The position numbers and the translations under genes were made by a program. DNA of 64,000 nucleotides from Tardiphaga alba (GTDB lineage: Bacteria > Pseudomonadota > Alphaproteobacteria > Rhizobiales > Xanthobacteraceae): positions 4,295,001 through 4,359,000 of the forward strand of contig NZ_CP036498.1 of the NCBI RefSeq assembly GCF_018279705.1, given 5' to 3'. This document shows, one piece after another, positions 17,742 to 25,426 of the stretch. The stretch's first letter is position 1; each line of letters begins with the position of its first letter. The notes beneath the pieces are model-generated. The model was not told where the DNA came from, did not search any database, and saw only the letters and a program-made list of their open reading frames with translations.

Positions 17742-18035
17742 TTAATCGCCCAGGATCTTCTCGGCAGCGGTGACGATGCTGACGCTGGGATTGGTGGCAC
17801 AATAGGCCCCGAACTTCTTGGCATTTTCCACGAAGACTTCGGTATCGATCAGTGCCTCGTCGGAGTCGCCCTTGTACCAGCCGTCGAGCCAGATCAGCGT
17901 CATCTGGATCTCGTCAGGCTTGGATTCAATGAATTGCTTGCAGGACATGGTCGCCAGATCGAGCGTGACGGCGCCGGCCGGCGCAGCCAGGCATGTCGTC
18001 AGTGAAACCAGCAAAGCGCAGGCGGTCTTCTTCAT
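17742..18035 (-). CDS. HdeA/HdeB-like periplasmic protein
   Basis: 97 residues with a signal peptide (MKKTACALLVSLTTCLAAPAGA). The mature protein has TMSCKQFIESKPDEIQMTLIWLDGWYKG and a second cysteine in FGAYCATNP, matching the HdeA/HdeB fold in which two cysteines bridge a small helical bundle. E. coli homologues are acid-activated periplasmic chaperones; the same role here is inference. The upstream frame extension is not needed, since ATG 18035 opens the signal peptide. Confidence 0.78.
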   Translation of the reverse strand: MKKTACALLVSLTTCLAAPAGAVTLDLATMSCKQFIESKPDEIQMTLIWLDGWYKGDSDEALIDTEVFVENAKKFGAYCATNPSVSIVTAAEKILGD

Positions 18036-18272
18036 GGTCGTCCCCACAGATGCGAAAGCGAACGTCACCGGCCCTCGGGCAGCGGCGGTTCGCAACCCAG
18101 GCTACCACCGCCGCGGCGCGCACGATCTGAAGTTTCCCTGAAATTTTGCTGGTAATTGTCTGCCAGACATTTACGAGCCGTAAACGGATAGGCCCGGATC
18201 TCTGCGATCGGGTTCAATGACCGGCAAGATGGTACTGCTAGCGTCCCGTCCGACACCAGACGGACGACGGCC

Positions 18273-18515
18273 ATGATCGAGCGACGTGAACATCCACGCC
18301 AACGGGTTCTAAAACGCGGCATGCTGACTTTCGTCGGCGGAGGCGGCGTCGATTGCACCGTGCGAAACCTGTCGGCCTCGGGCGCACGGGTGGACGTGGC
18401 CAGCCCGATGGGCATTCCCGAACAATTTCATCTGGTGATCGAGGCGGATCAGTTCATCCGCCGCGGCCATCCCGTCTGGAGCACGGAGCGCCAGATCGGG
18501 ATCGCCTTCGACTAG
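18273..18515 (+). CDS. PilZ-domain c-di-GMP-binding protein
   Basis: An 80-residue single PilZ domain. The N-terminal RREHPRQRV supplies the RxxxR c-di-GMP-binding arginines, and VRNLSASGARVDV supplies the (D/N)xSxxG motif. It is likely a small cytoplasmic c-di-GMP effector. It ends against the convergent caspase-like gene; the two stop regions abut. An MHYT-GGDEF-EAL enzyme lies further along in the window, but no direct link can be inferred. Confidence 0.9.
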   Translation: MIERREHPRQRVLKRGMLTFVGGGGVDCTVRNLSASGARVDVASPMGIPEQFHLVIEADQFIRRGHPVWSTERQIGIAFD

Positions 18516-19954
18516 GACTGCGCCTCAGTATCGGCTGCCGCCGCCATAACCGCCGCCGCGGTTGTAGCCGCCGCCATACCCGCCACCACCGCCGTAATAA
18601 ATGCGCGGGGCCGGCGCGTAATAGGCTGGAGGCGGACGGCGCACCACGATCTCTTCCTCGATGATCTCGCGCCGCGGCGTGCGCTCGGCACGCTTCTTCG
18701 TGTCGGCCTTTGCAGGCTTTTCGGCCTTCTTTGATGCGGGGGCAGCCGCCGGGGGGCATTGCAGGGGCAGGTCGGCGCCGGCGTGGCCAGTGCAGCCAAT
18801 GTGGTCGGCGCGGCAGCCGTCGCCACTGGCACCGGCTTGTTGCGCACGCGCTCGATCAGGCCGCGGGCTGTCGGGGCCTGTTCACTATCGGGGAATTTGG
18901 CCAGGAAGGTCTCGAAAGCCGGGACCGTGTTGGTGATGACTGCGATATTCCAGGCGACCATCCGGTAGTGCCGATCGAGCCAGTCCCGCGCTTCTGGACC
19001 GAAGGGCGGCTCGGCATAGAGGCTCACAAACGCCTCATAGGCTTCCACCGAGCCGTCGAACACGATCATGTCGTGGGCCTGCTGGATCGTCTTGCCCTTC
19101 AGATCCTTCTTCCAGTCGTCAGCCGACTTTTTGCCGAGCGGCGCCTTCGTATCCCCGCCTGCGCTGGAATTGGCGTTGGTGCTCGCGCTGGCGCCGAAAA
19201 AGCGGAAGTCGCTCACCAGCGACGAGCTTTCCCACGGCGTCTGGCGTCCCTCGGTGGCCTGATTGACGGCCAGGCGCACGCGCTTGAAGGCATCCTCGAT
19301 GGGGAGGCCGGGTTCGCGCCCCGCTTTCAGCAGCGCGGTCGTATAGGGGCTGTTGGCGCCGTTGCCGTCCTCGGCTTCCGAGCCGGGCGCGGTCGAGAAC
19401 GACAGCAGCGTGCCGGCCGTCCCGAACTTCACATCCACATGGGCGAGGCCCCGCGGCGTCGTTTTGGCGAGACCTGGAAACGGATTGTTGCGGCAGGCGT
19501 CGAGCAGGATGATCCGGCTCTTGCTCGGCACCGTGGTCAGCGTGTTGATGATGTCATTGAGACGGACGGCCTGCAGCGTGACATCAATCTCCCGTTTGGG
19601 ATCGATATCGACCGGCATCAGGTAATTCTCGCCGTCGACCTGCACGCCGTGCCCGGCATAGAAGACCAGCGACACGGTGTCTGGTCCCTTGGCAGAGACG
19701 GTCTGTGCGAATTCGCTGATCTTGGCGCGCAACTCGTTCTGCGACAGGTCGGATGCCGACTGCACCTCGAAGCCGGCATCGGTCAGCATCGCGGCCATCG
19801 CCTTGGCGTCATTGGCAGGATTGGGCAGTGGCGTCACCGCCTTGTAGGCGGACTGGCCGATCACCAGCGCGATGCGGCTCTCTGCCCAAGCAGCCTGCGA
19901 ACCGAGCATCACGGCCGCGGCCACAACGGCATTGCGGATAACTGGACCCACCAT
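18512..19954 (-). CDS. Secreted caspase-like (C14) peptidase, C-terminal frameshift
   Basis: A signal peptide (ending AAWAES) precedes a caspase-like domain. SLVFYAGHGVQVDG carries the catalytic His102, and IILLDACRNNPFPG carries Cys154 of the His/Cys dyad. A second part (about 290-390) has WLDRHYRMVAW and FETFLAKFPDSEQAPTARG, TPR-like. From the G6 run at 18751-18756 (plus strand) the frame turns into arginine-rich text. One added base would instead give a lysine-rich linker and a YGGGGGYGGG tail stopping at 18525. GGGGAGGT before ATG 19954 fixes the start. Substrate unknown; periplasmic or secreted location inferred. Confidence 0.82.
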   Translation of the reverse strand: MVGPVIRNAVVAAAVMLGSQAAWAESRIALVIGQSAYKAVTPLPNPANDAKAMAAMLTDAGFEVQSASDLSQNELRAKISEFAQTVSAKGPDTVSLVFYAGHGVQVDGENYLMPVDIDPKREIDVTLQAVRLNDIINTLTTVPSKSRIILLDACRNNPFPGLAKTTPRGLAHVDVKFGTAGTLLSFSTAPGSEAEDGNGANSPYTTALLKAGREPGLPIEDAFKRVRLAVNQATEGRQTPWESSSLVSDFRFFGASASTNANSSAGGDTKAPLGKKSADDWKKDLKGKTIQQAHDMIVFDGSVEAYEAFVSLYAEPPFGPEARDWLDRHYRMVAWNIAVITNTVPAFETFLAKFPDSEQAPTARGLIERVRNKPVPVATAAAPTTLAALATPAPTCPCNAPRRLPPHQRRPKSLQRPTRRSVPSARRGARSSRKRSWCAVRLQPITRRPRAFITAVVAGMAAATTAAAVMAAAADTEAQS

Positions 19955-20123
19955 CGAACGACCTCCCCGGAACCGCCGGATGCGCGACGGATGATCCCCG
20001 CCTGTTTCAAGTGAAATCAGGTGGCCCGTACGCCAGCAATGCGACGGGCTGCCGCTGCATGAATTTGGTCGCGACCAGCGCAAACGCGGTTCACGGCGAA
20101 CCGCGCAGTGCGCGATAGACGGC

Positions 20124-20366
20124 CTACTTCTTCTTGGCCGGAGCGGCCGGGGTCTGCGCAGGCGCCACGTTGCCCCACGGATCGTATTTCTGCTTGGGAT
20201 CGGGAATGCGATCGAGAGCGGCCTTGTAGGCCCGGTCATCCGGCTTCGGCGGCTCGGGCGGATTGGCGTGCGGGCCTTTTTCCTCGGGAGCGCTGCGGCG
20301 TGCCTGCGCATTTGCGGTGGTTGCGAAGGCGGCCAGGACCGCCACGGCCAGTATCAATGCTTTCAT
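20124..20366 (-). CDS. Small secreted protein with DPWGNV motif (paralogue 2)
   Basis: 80 residues with a signal peptide (MKALILAVAVLAAFATTANAQ). The mature part is proline/lysine-rich, with AYKAALDRIPDPKQKYDPWGNV near the end and a short PAKKK tail. It is the paralogue of the product at 17339-17608. It lies 169 bp upstream of the caspase-like gene on the same strand and may be co-transcribed with it. The longer frame upstream is not supported, because ATG 20366 opens the signal peptide. Confidence 0.75.
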   Translation of the reverse strand: MKALILAVAVLAAFATTANAQARRSAPEEKGPHANPPEPPKPDDRAYKAALDRIPDPKQKYDPWGNVAPAQTPAAPAKKK

Positions 20367-20655
20367 GCGATATCCCCTCTCCTGCCCGTTGATACCCCGA
20401 CGCTCCCGTCCTTTTCCAGTCCTATCGCGGCCGGTCCATCGACGGAGATACCGGGTTCCACAAGAGCACTCCGAAGGCGAATTCCCGCCCTCACGCCACA
20501 AACCTGTGAGAAGCACCCGAACCCGGGAAATTCCAGGGTGAATATCGGGTTTCCCGATCATCCGGCATTTGTCGGTTGCGACAACCAGATCTTGGCATTT
20601 TTCGTCTAGCGTTTCTCCAAACGGGAAACGGGACGTGGTCGAGATCGCCCATTCA

Positions 20656-21828
20656 ATGGCCAAGCGGGATGTCGCGGAACATGGCGCGCAGCGACCGGCG
20701 CGTGCCGCAGGTCTGGAGACGGTGCGCGATCTGATCGACGTGCCGCTGGACGCCTGGCACGCGCTCGAAGCCCGTGCCATCGAGCCGAGCGGCTATGTCC
20801 TCGCCAACTGGGCGCTGGCGGTGAATGCCTTCGCGCATCAGCGTACCGACGTCTCCGTTCTGACGGCCTGGGCAGCCAAAGCGCCGAACCGGCTGATCGG
20901 ACTGCTACCGGTCATCCCGTTCAGCCGCGCCTTCCGCCTGCCGCTCCCCGTCCTCATCAATGCCGACGTCTATGGCACGCTATCGACGCCGCTGCTTGAT
21001 CGCGATGCGGCGCCCGAAGCGTTGAGCGCCATGATCACGCAGGCCCGGCAGCGCGGCGCCCGCGCGCTGGTGCTGTTCAACGTCTCGCTGGATGGTCCGG
21101 CGATGCAGACGCTCCGCAAGGTGCTCGGCGCCAACAATCTGGGGCCGCGCGTGATCACCTCGCATCATCGCGCCTGCCTCGACGCCACGCGCGATGCCGA
21201 GGACGTGCTGCGCGATGCGCTCGGATCCAAGAAGCTGAAGGACCTGCGGCGCCAGCGCAATCGCCTCGCCGAGCATGGCGATGTCAGCTTCCATGTCGCG
21301 CGCACGCCGGACGATGTGGCTGCTGCGCTGGACAGATTTCTCGTGCTCGAAGCCAGCGGCTGGAAGGGCACGCGTGGCACGGCGCTCAGCCAGAATGCCG
21401 GCGACGAAGCTTTCATCCGGCAGGCGACGAGTGCCCTTGCGGCGCGCGGCCAGTGCGAGATCGTCACGCTGATGGCCGGCGCCACGCCGGTGGCATCCGC
21501 CCTGATGGTGCGTCACCTCGACCGTGCCTATTACTTCAAGATCGGCATCGACGAGCGTTTCGCGAAATACTCACCGGGCGTGCAGCTCACGCTCGACGTC
21601 ACCCGCCATCTCTGCGCCGATCCCGCCATCGCGTCCGCGGACTCGACCGCCGCGCCCGGTCATCCGATGATCGATCCGATCTGGCGTGACCGGCTTGCCA
21701 TCGGCGATGTCGTGCTGCCATTGCGGCCGCACGATCCCGTGGCGACACTCGCTTACGCGATGCTGTCCGTACGCCACCATGCGCGCGAACAGGCCAAGCG
21801 ACTGATACGTCGGCTACGCAAACGTTAG
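20656..21828 (+). CDS. CelD/BcsL-like GNAT-superfamily acetyltransferase
   Basis: About 390 residues. The pattern LKDLRRQRNRLAEHGDVSFHV, then FLVLEASGWKGTRGTAL, and DRAYYFKIGIDERFAKYSPGVQLTLDV is typical of the CelD/BcsL (Acetyltransf_6) family. The basic helix precedes a GNAT-like fold, and YSPG lies in the acyl-CoA site. Such proteins act in exopolysaccharide or cell-envelope acylation; here the substrate is unknown. The start is uncertain: ATG 20656 and GTG 20635 are both possible, with no strong ribosome-binding site. Confidence 0.8.
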   Translation: MAKRDVAEHGAQRPARAAGLETVRDLIDVPLDAWHALEARAIEPSGYVLANWALAVNAFAHQRTDVSVLTAWAAKAPNRLIGLLPVIPFSRAFRLPLPVLINADVYGTLSTPLLDRDAAPEALSAMITQARQRGARALVLFNVSLDGPAMQTLRKVLGANNLGPRVITSHHRACLDATRDAEDVLRDALGSKKLKDLRRQRNRLAEHGDVSFHVARTPDDVAAALDRFLVLEASGWKGTRGTALSQNAGDEAFIRQATSALAARGQCEIVTLMAGATPVASALMVRHLDRAYYFKIGIDERFAKYSPGVQLTLDVTRHLCADPAIASADSTAAPGHPMIDPIWRDRLAIGDVVLPLRPHDPVATLAYAMLSVRHHAREQAKRLIRRLRKR

Positions 21829-21834
21829 CAGCGC

Positions 21835-22500
21835 CTACTCCGCAGCTTCCGCATTGATCTCGGCCGAGACCTGCCGGATCGCCCGCGCCAGCTTCTCCGG
21901 ATCCTGCGCGCCCGACACCGCATATTTGCCGGCGAAGACATAGGTCGGCACGCCGGAGATTCCCTTGTCCGATGCCTCCTTGGCATCGGCTGAAATCTTC
22001 GCAACGTCCTCATCGGTGGCGAGGCGCTTGCGGACATCATCGGCATCGAGGCCGATCTCGGCCGCGGCCTGCACCAGCGTGTCCGTCAATGTGAGATCGC
22101 CGCCATCGCGGAAATACAGTTCCATCAGCTTCTGCTTCATCTCCGGCGCCTTGCCGATGGCGTCGGCCCAATGGATCAGACGATGGCAGTCGATGGTGTT
22201 GGGTTGGCGCTTGACCGAGTCGGGCTTGTAGCTAAGCCCTTCCTCTTCGGCGGCGGCGACGACGCGCTGCGCGATGCCCTTATAGGCGTCCACCGATCCG
22301 AACTTGGTTTCGAGATAGGTGGAGCGCTCGATGCCTTCGCGCGGAATCCAGGGATTGAGGAAGAACGGCCGCCAGTTCACATGGACCGGCACATCGGGCG
22401 CCAAAGCCAGCGCATTCTCGATCCGGCGTTTGCCGATATAGCACCACGGGCACACGACGTCGGACACGATATCGATCTGAAGCGGCTTGGTGGCGCTCAT
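21835..22500 (-). CDS. DsbA-family oxidoreductase (FrnE-like)
   Basis: A 221-residue cytoplasmic thioredoxin-fold protein. DIVSDVVCPWCYIGKRRIE holds the CPWC active site (Cys17, Cys20). A helical insertion follows, and GISGVPTYVFAGKYAVSGAQDP holds the cis-proline loop and the typical FrnE ending. No signal peptide, so not a periplasmic DsbA. AGGGAG lies upstream of ATG 22500. It is downstream of the MmyB-like regulator on the same strand. Confidence 0.92.
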   Translation of the reverse strand: MSATKPLQIDIVSDVVCPWCYIGKRRIENALALAPDVPVHVNWRPFFLNPWIPREGIERSTYLETKFGSVDAYKGIAQRVVAAAEEEGLSYKPDSVKRQPNTIDCHRLIHWADAIGKAPEMKQKLMELYFRDGGDLTLTDTLVQAAAEIGLDADDVRKRLATDEDVAKISADAKEASDKGISGVPTYVFAGKYAVSGAQDPEKLARAIRQVSAEINAEAAE

Positions 22501-22576
22501 GGGCAGGCTCCCTTTGGTCTTGCCGTCCACAGATAGGCCGCGCGCGGATGCACGGCAAGGCCGCGGTTCCCCGCGC

Positions 22577-23389
22577 CTATCCCGCAGTTGCGAGCAGGCG
22601 CAGCCTCTGCGTCGTTGCCTCATCGACCGGAAAGAACGTCTCGATGGCGATCTCGGACAAAGTGATATCGAGCGGCGTGCCGAAGGTCATGGTGGTGGAC
22701 ATGAAGCTGAGCACGTCGTCGCCATGCTTCATGCGAAACGGCACGACAACGCTGTCCGCCGGGATCGGCGCGGACCGTGCCGGCACTGGATAGGACTTCA
22801 GCTCCTGATACAGCCTGATCAGTTCGGGATCGGCGGTCGCCTCGCATTGGCGATGCAGCCGCTCCAGCAGATGCGCGCACCATTCGCCGAGATTGACCGT
22901 GCGCGCCGCCAGCCCCTGCGGATGGAAGCTCAGCCGGAGCACATTGAGCGGCGGCGCCAGCAGTTCAGCGGGGATGCCCGCGAGCAGCGGCATGACCATG
23001 CGGTTGGCCGATACGAGATTCCAGTGCCGGTCCACCGCCAGCGCCGGATGCGGCTCGTGCGCCTTCAACACCACATCGATCGCCTGCCGCGCCGAGGCCA
23101 GCGCCGGGTCGTCCAGCGTCCGCTGCGGAAAGGCCGGGGCAAAACCGGCCGCGACGAGCAACACATTGCGCTCGCGCAGCGGCACATCGAGGCGCTCGGC
23201 GAGCCGCATCACCATGTCGCGCGATGGCGCCGCGCGGCCGGTTTCGACGAATGAGAGATGGCGCGTGGAAATCTCCGCATCGCCGGCGAGATCGAGCTGG
23301 CTGAGGCGACGGCGCTGCCGCCATTCGCGCAAGTGATCGCCGATGGCCATGGGGCGGGCGGAAGATGACGTGGCAAGCTGTGTGGTCAT
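22577..23389 (-). CDS. XRE-family regulator with MmyB-like ligand-binding domain
   Basis: 270 residues. An N-terminal helix-turn-helix (about 17-75: LREWRQRRRLSQLDLAGDAEISTRHLSFVETGRAAPS) is followed by a PAS-like MmyB ligand-binding domain (HWNLVSANRMVMPLLAG; LRLSFHPQGLAARTVNLGEW). Members control nearby oxidoreductase or membrane genes in response to small ligands, possibly fatty acids. It is divergent from the four-helix membrane protein at 23505, the most likely target. Confidence 0.88.
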   Translation of the reverse strand: MTTQLATSSSARPMAIGDHLREWRQRRRLSQLDLAGDAEISTRHLSFVETGRAAPSRDMVMRLAERLDVPLRERNVLLVAAGFAPAFPQRTLDDPALASARQAIDVVLKAHEPHPALAVDRHWNLVSANRMVMPLLAGIPAELLAPPLNVLRLSFHPQGLAARTVNLGEWCAHLLERLHRQCEATADPELIRLYQELKSYPVPARSAPIPADSVVVPFRMKHGDDVLSFMSTTMTFGTPLDITLSEIAIETFFPVDEATTQRLRLLATAG

Positions 23390-23426
23390 GGCAAAAAGCT
23401 AACATGCGATTTTTTGCGCTTCCATG

Positions 23427-23437
23427 ACCTCCGAGGT
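23427..23437. promoter_or_regulatory. Short inverted repeat between divergent regulator and membrane-protein genes
   Basis: ACCTC-C-GAGGT lies in the 115-bp divergent region between the MmyB-like regulator and the gene at 23505. It is a candidate operator, but the arms are only 5 bp, so chance is not excluded. Confidence 0.3.
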
Positions 23438-23504
23438 AATCGATTTGCCTCCCCTGGCCGGACATCTTCGCGACATCGCAACCGATCACCGAAGGAGAAC
23501 GACC

Positions 23505-23903
23505 ATGATCACCCCATCCCTGCTGCTCCGCCGTGCCATCCAGATCGACGCCGTGGTCAGCGGCGCCATGGCGCTGCTGCTCACGCTTGCCACCGGGCTG
23601 GTGGCGGGACTGACGCAGCTTCCCGCCGCGCTATTGCTGGAGTCCGGATTGTTCCTCATTGCCTATGTGGCGCTGATCGGCTGGCTCGGCACCCGCGACA
23701 CCATGCCGAGATTGCTGGTGCTCGCCGTCATCATCGGCAATGCCGCCTGGACCCTCGGCAGCATCGGCCTGCTGTTTTCGGGAGCCGTGAGCCCGAACCT
23801 GCTCGGGCAGATCTTTGTCGCGATGCAGGCGGTTGCAGTCGGCGTATTTGCGGAGCTGCAATTCATCGGGCTGCGCAAGAGCAGTGCGGTGCAGACGGCG
23901 TGA
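23505..23903 (+). CDS. Small four-helix membrane protein
   Basis: 132 residues, almost wholly hydrophobic, with about four transmembrane helices (VVSGAMALLLTLATGLVAGL, LLESGLFLIAYVALIGWLG, RLLVLAVIIGNAAWTLGSIG, IFVAMQAVAVGVFAELQFIG). GAAGGAGA precedes ATG 23505. It is divergent from the MmyB-like regulator and probably under its control. The pattern resembles conserved hypothetical membrane proteins found beside such regulators; function unknown. Confidence 0.75.
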   Translation: MITPSLLLRRAIQIDAVVSGAMALLLTLATGLVAGLTQLPAALLLESGLFLIAYVALIGWLGTRDTMPRLLVLAVIIGNAAWTLGSIGLLFSGAVSPNLLGQIFVAMQAVAVGVFAELQFIGLRKSSAVQTA

Positions 23904-23933
23904 GGAAGAACTCACAGTCGCCGCATTCTCTAC

Positions 23934-23962
23934 TTTACCTCTCCCCGGTGGGGAGAGGTAAA
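23934..23962. terminator. Bidirectional hairpin (13-bp perfect stem)
   Basis: TTTACCTCTCCCC pairs perfectly with GGGGAGAGGTAAA across a 3-base loop, between the convergent membrane-protein and SET-domain genes. The A/T ends give short U tracts on both strands. The core is the same as at 4949-4973. Confidence 0.65.
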
Positions 23963-23973
23963 GCGAGAGCCGC

Positions 23974-24651
23974 TCAGCCCTTCTTCGCTTTGGCCTTCTT
24001 CGCTTTGGCCTTCTTCGCCTTGGCTTTCTTGCCGACGGCCTTTGTCGTCTTGGTGGCCTTCGCAGCCTTGGCCTTCTTCGCAGCCTTTGCTGGCTTCTTC
24101 AGCGCTTTCTTGACGTCAGCCTTTTTGGCTTTCGCCTTGTCCTTCTTGCGCTTGGCCTTGTCGGCGCGCTTCTGCTCCTTGCGCTCGGCCTTTTCCTTGG
24201 CCTTCGCCTTCTCGGCGCGAAGCTTGGCGCGCTTCTTCGCGCGCTTGGCTTCGCAGCCCTCGCACTTGCAGCCGATCGGCTTCAGGTATTCCTTGAAATA
24301 CTCCGTGCCGTAATCGTAGTTGATCTCCTCGCCCGGCTCGATCTTCTTGATCGAGCGGATGATGATCTTTTTCTTCGCCGGATTGACGTCGGATTCCGCA
24401 TTCGGCTTGCAGGAATGATTGATGTAGCGCGCAACGTTCTTGCGGATCGATCCGTCCACGGTCCAGCGCTTGCTGATCTGGAACAAATACTTGTTCTCGA
24501 TCGCGTCGTGCTTCTCGTTCTTGGAATCCAGCAGCGGGCCGAAATAGCGGATGATCTTCACGCCCTTCTTGATCGGCTGGGTGGCGAACAGGCCGAGACC
24601 GGTCTTGGAACGGCCGATGCGATAGGGCTTCGAGGCGGTGGAGACGGACAT
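23974..24651 (-). CDS. SET-domain protein-lysine methyltransferase with H1-like basic tail
   Basis: 225 residues. A compact SET domain spans about 8-125. It has GLGLFATQPIKKGVKIIRY at the start, RYINHSCKPN (NHSC at 78-81) as the S-adenosylmethionine pseudo-knot motif, IEPGEEINYDYG (111-115), then a post-SET-like cysteine cluster CKCEGC (128-133). Residues 136-225 are a lysine/alanine-rich tail ending in AKAKKAKAKKAKAKKG repeats, like histone H1. It should methylate lysines of a protein partner; the tail could bind DNA or be its own substrate. A lysine-rich H1-like protein is encoded about 800 bp away. No ribosome-binding site is obvious. Confidence 0.9.
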   Translation of the reverse strand: MSVSTASKPYRIGRSKTGLGLFATQPIKKGVKIIRYFGPLLDSKNEKHDAIENKYLFQISKRWTVDGSIRKNVARYINHSCKPNAESDVNPAKKKIIIRSIKKIEPGEEINYDYGTEYFKEYLKPIGCKCEGCEAKRAKKRAKLRAEKAKAKEKAERKEQKRADKAKRKKDKAKAKKADVKKALKKPAKAAKKAKAAKATKTTKAVGKKAKAKKAKAKKAKAKKG

Positions 24652-24814
24652 GAGGCGGGGCTGACACTGCTGAAAAAGGGAATGCGGATCGGGCCTTTTA
24701 GATCGATTCCGCCTGCGGGGCCAGCAGCCCTGCGCCTGCTCCGATGAACCTTCCCCAGCTTGCCGACGTCATAATCGCAAATTGTCCCTCAGGATTTGCC
24801 TCAGGATTTGCGCC

Positions 24815-25426
24815 ATGACCACGATTGCCAGTTTTTCCGCCACCCTGCTGCTGATTGTCGGCGCGGCCACCATTGCCGCCGCCGATCCGATCGGCAGTTC
24901 CTATTCGTCCACCGCCGACAAGGATTGTCGCAAGATATCCAGCACCAAGATCGACGGTGCGGATATCGCATCCGAACGCGTCTGCCGCGGCCCGGCCGGC
25001 TTCAAGGTGGTGAAGAGCGAGGACGACCTGCGCGAAACCATTTCAGTCGGCCGCACCGCCAAGTCTGCCAATGACCAGCCCGCCGCGGGGCAAGGCTTCG
25101 GCCCGTTCAACTCCACCACGCCCACAATCGAATGGCGGCTGCATGCCGGCAAGCCATTTGCAATGATCCAGCGCTGGCATATCGCGGACAACGACGACAC
25201 CGGCAAGGATGGACGCCCGCTTAGCAAGCAGATGCTGGTGGTGACGCGGCTGCCGCCCGGCGGCGCCTGCCACGTGGCTTATATCGACGTGAAAGCCAAT
25301 CCGGATGCCAACGAGATCGCGCGCAAGGCCGCCGACGATCTCGCGCGCAATTTCGATTGCAAGAAGGACAAGGTGAAAGTCGCCGGCCTGAACGGCCGCA
25401 GCATCGAGCTCGCGCTGCCGCGCTAG
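24815..25426 (+). CDS. Secreted hypothetical protein
   Basis: 203 residues with a signal peptide (ATLLLIVGAATIAAADP). The mature part has three to four cysteines (DKDCRKI, RVCRGPAG, GACHVAYIDV, NFDCKKDK) and a beta-rich centre (WRLHAGKPFAMIQRWHI). It appears to be a periplasmic protein of unknown function common in this bacterial group. Its TAG stop overlaps the TAG stop of the convergent H1-like gene within CTAG. An upstream ATG would only lengthen the N-terminus before the signal peptide. Confidence 0.75.
   Translation: MTTIASFSATLLLIVGAATIAAADPIGSSYSSTADKDCRKISSTKIDGADIASERVCRGPAGFKVVKSEDDLRETISVGRTAKSANDQPAAGQGFGPFNSTTPTIEWRLHAGKPFAMIQRWHIADNDDTGKDGRPLSKQMLVVTRLPPGGACHVAYIDVKANPDANEIARKAADDLARNFDCKKDKVKVAGLNGRSIELALPR

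Noticed and set aside
18525..18600. GGC/TAT-rich stretch as a DNA tandem repeat or CRISPR-like array
   Set aside because: It encodes a YGGG-type protein tail in the shifted frame; there are no regular spacers.
18710..20014. 434-codon plus-strand frame opposite the caspase-like gene
   Set aside because: Shadow frame; the minus strand has the signal peptide, His/Cys dyad and ribosome-binding site.
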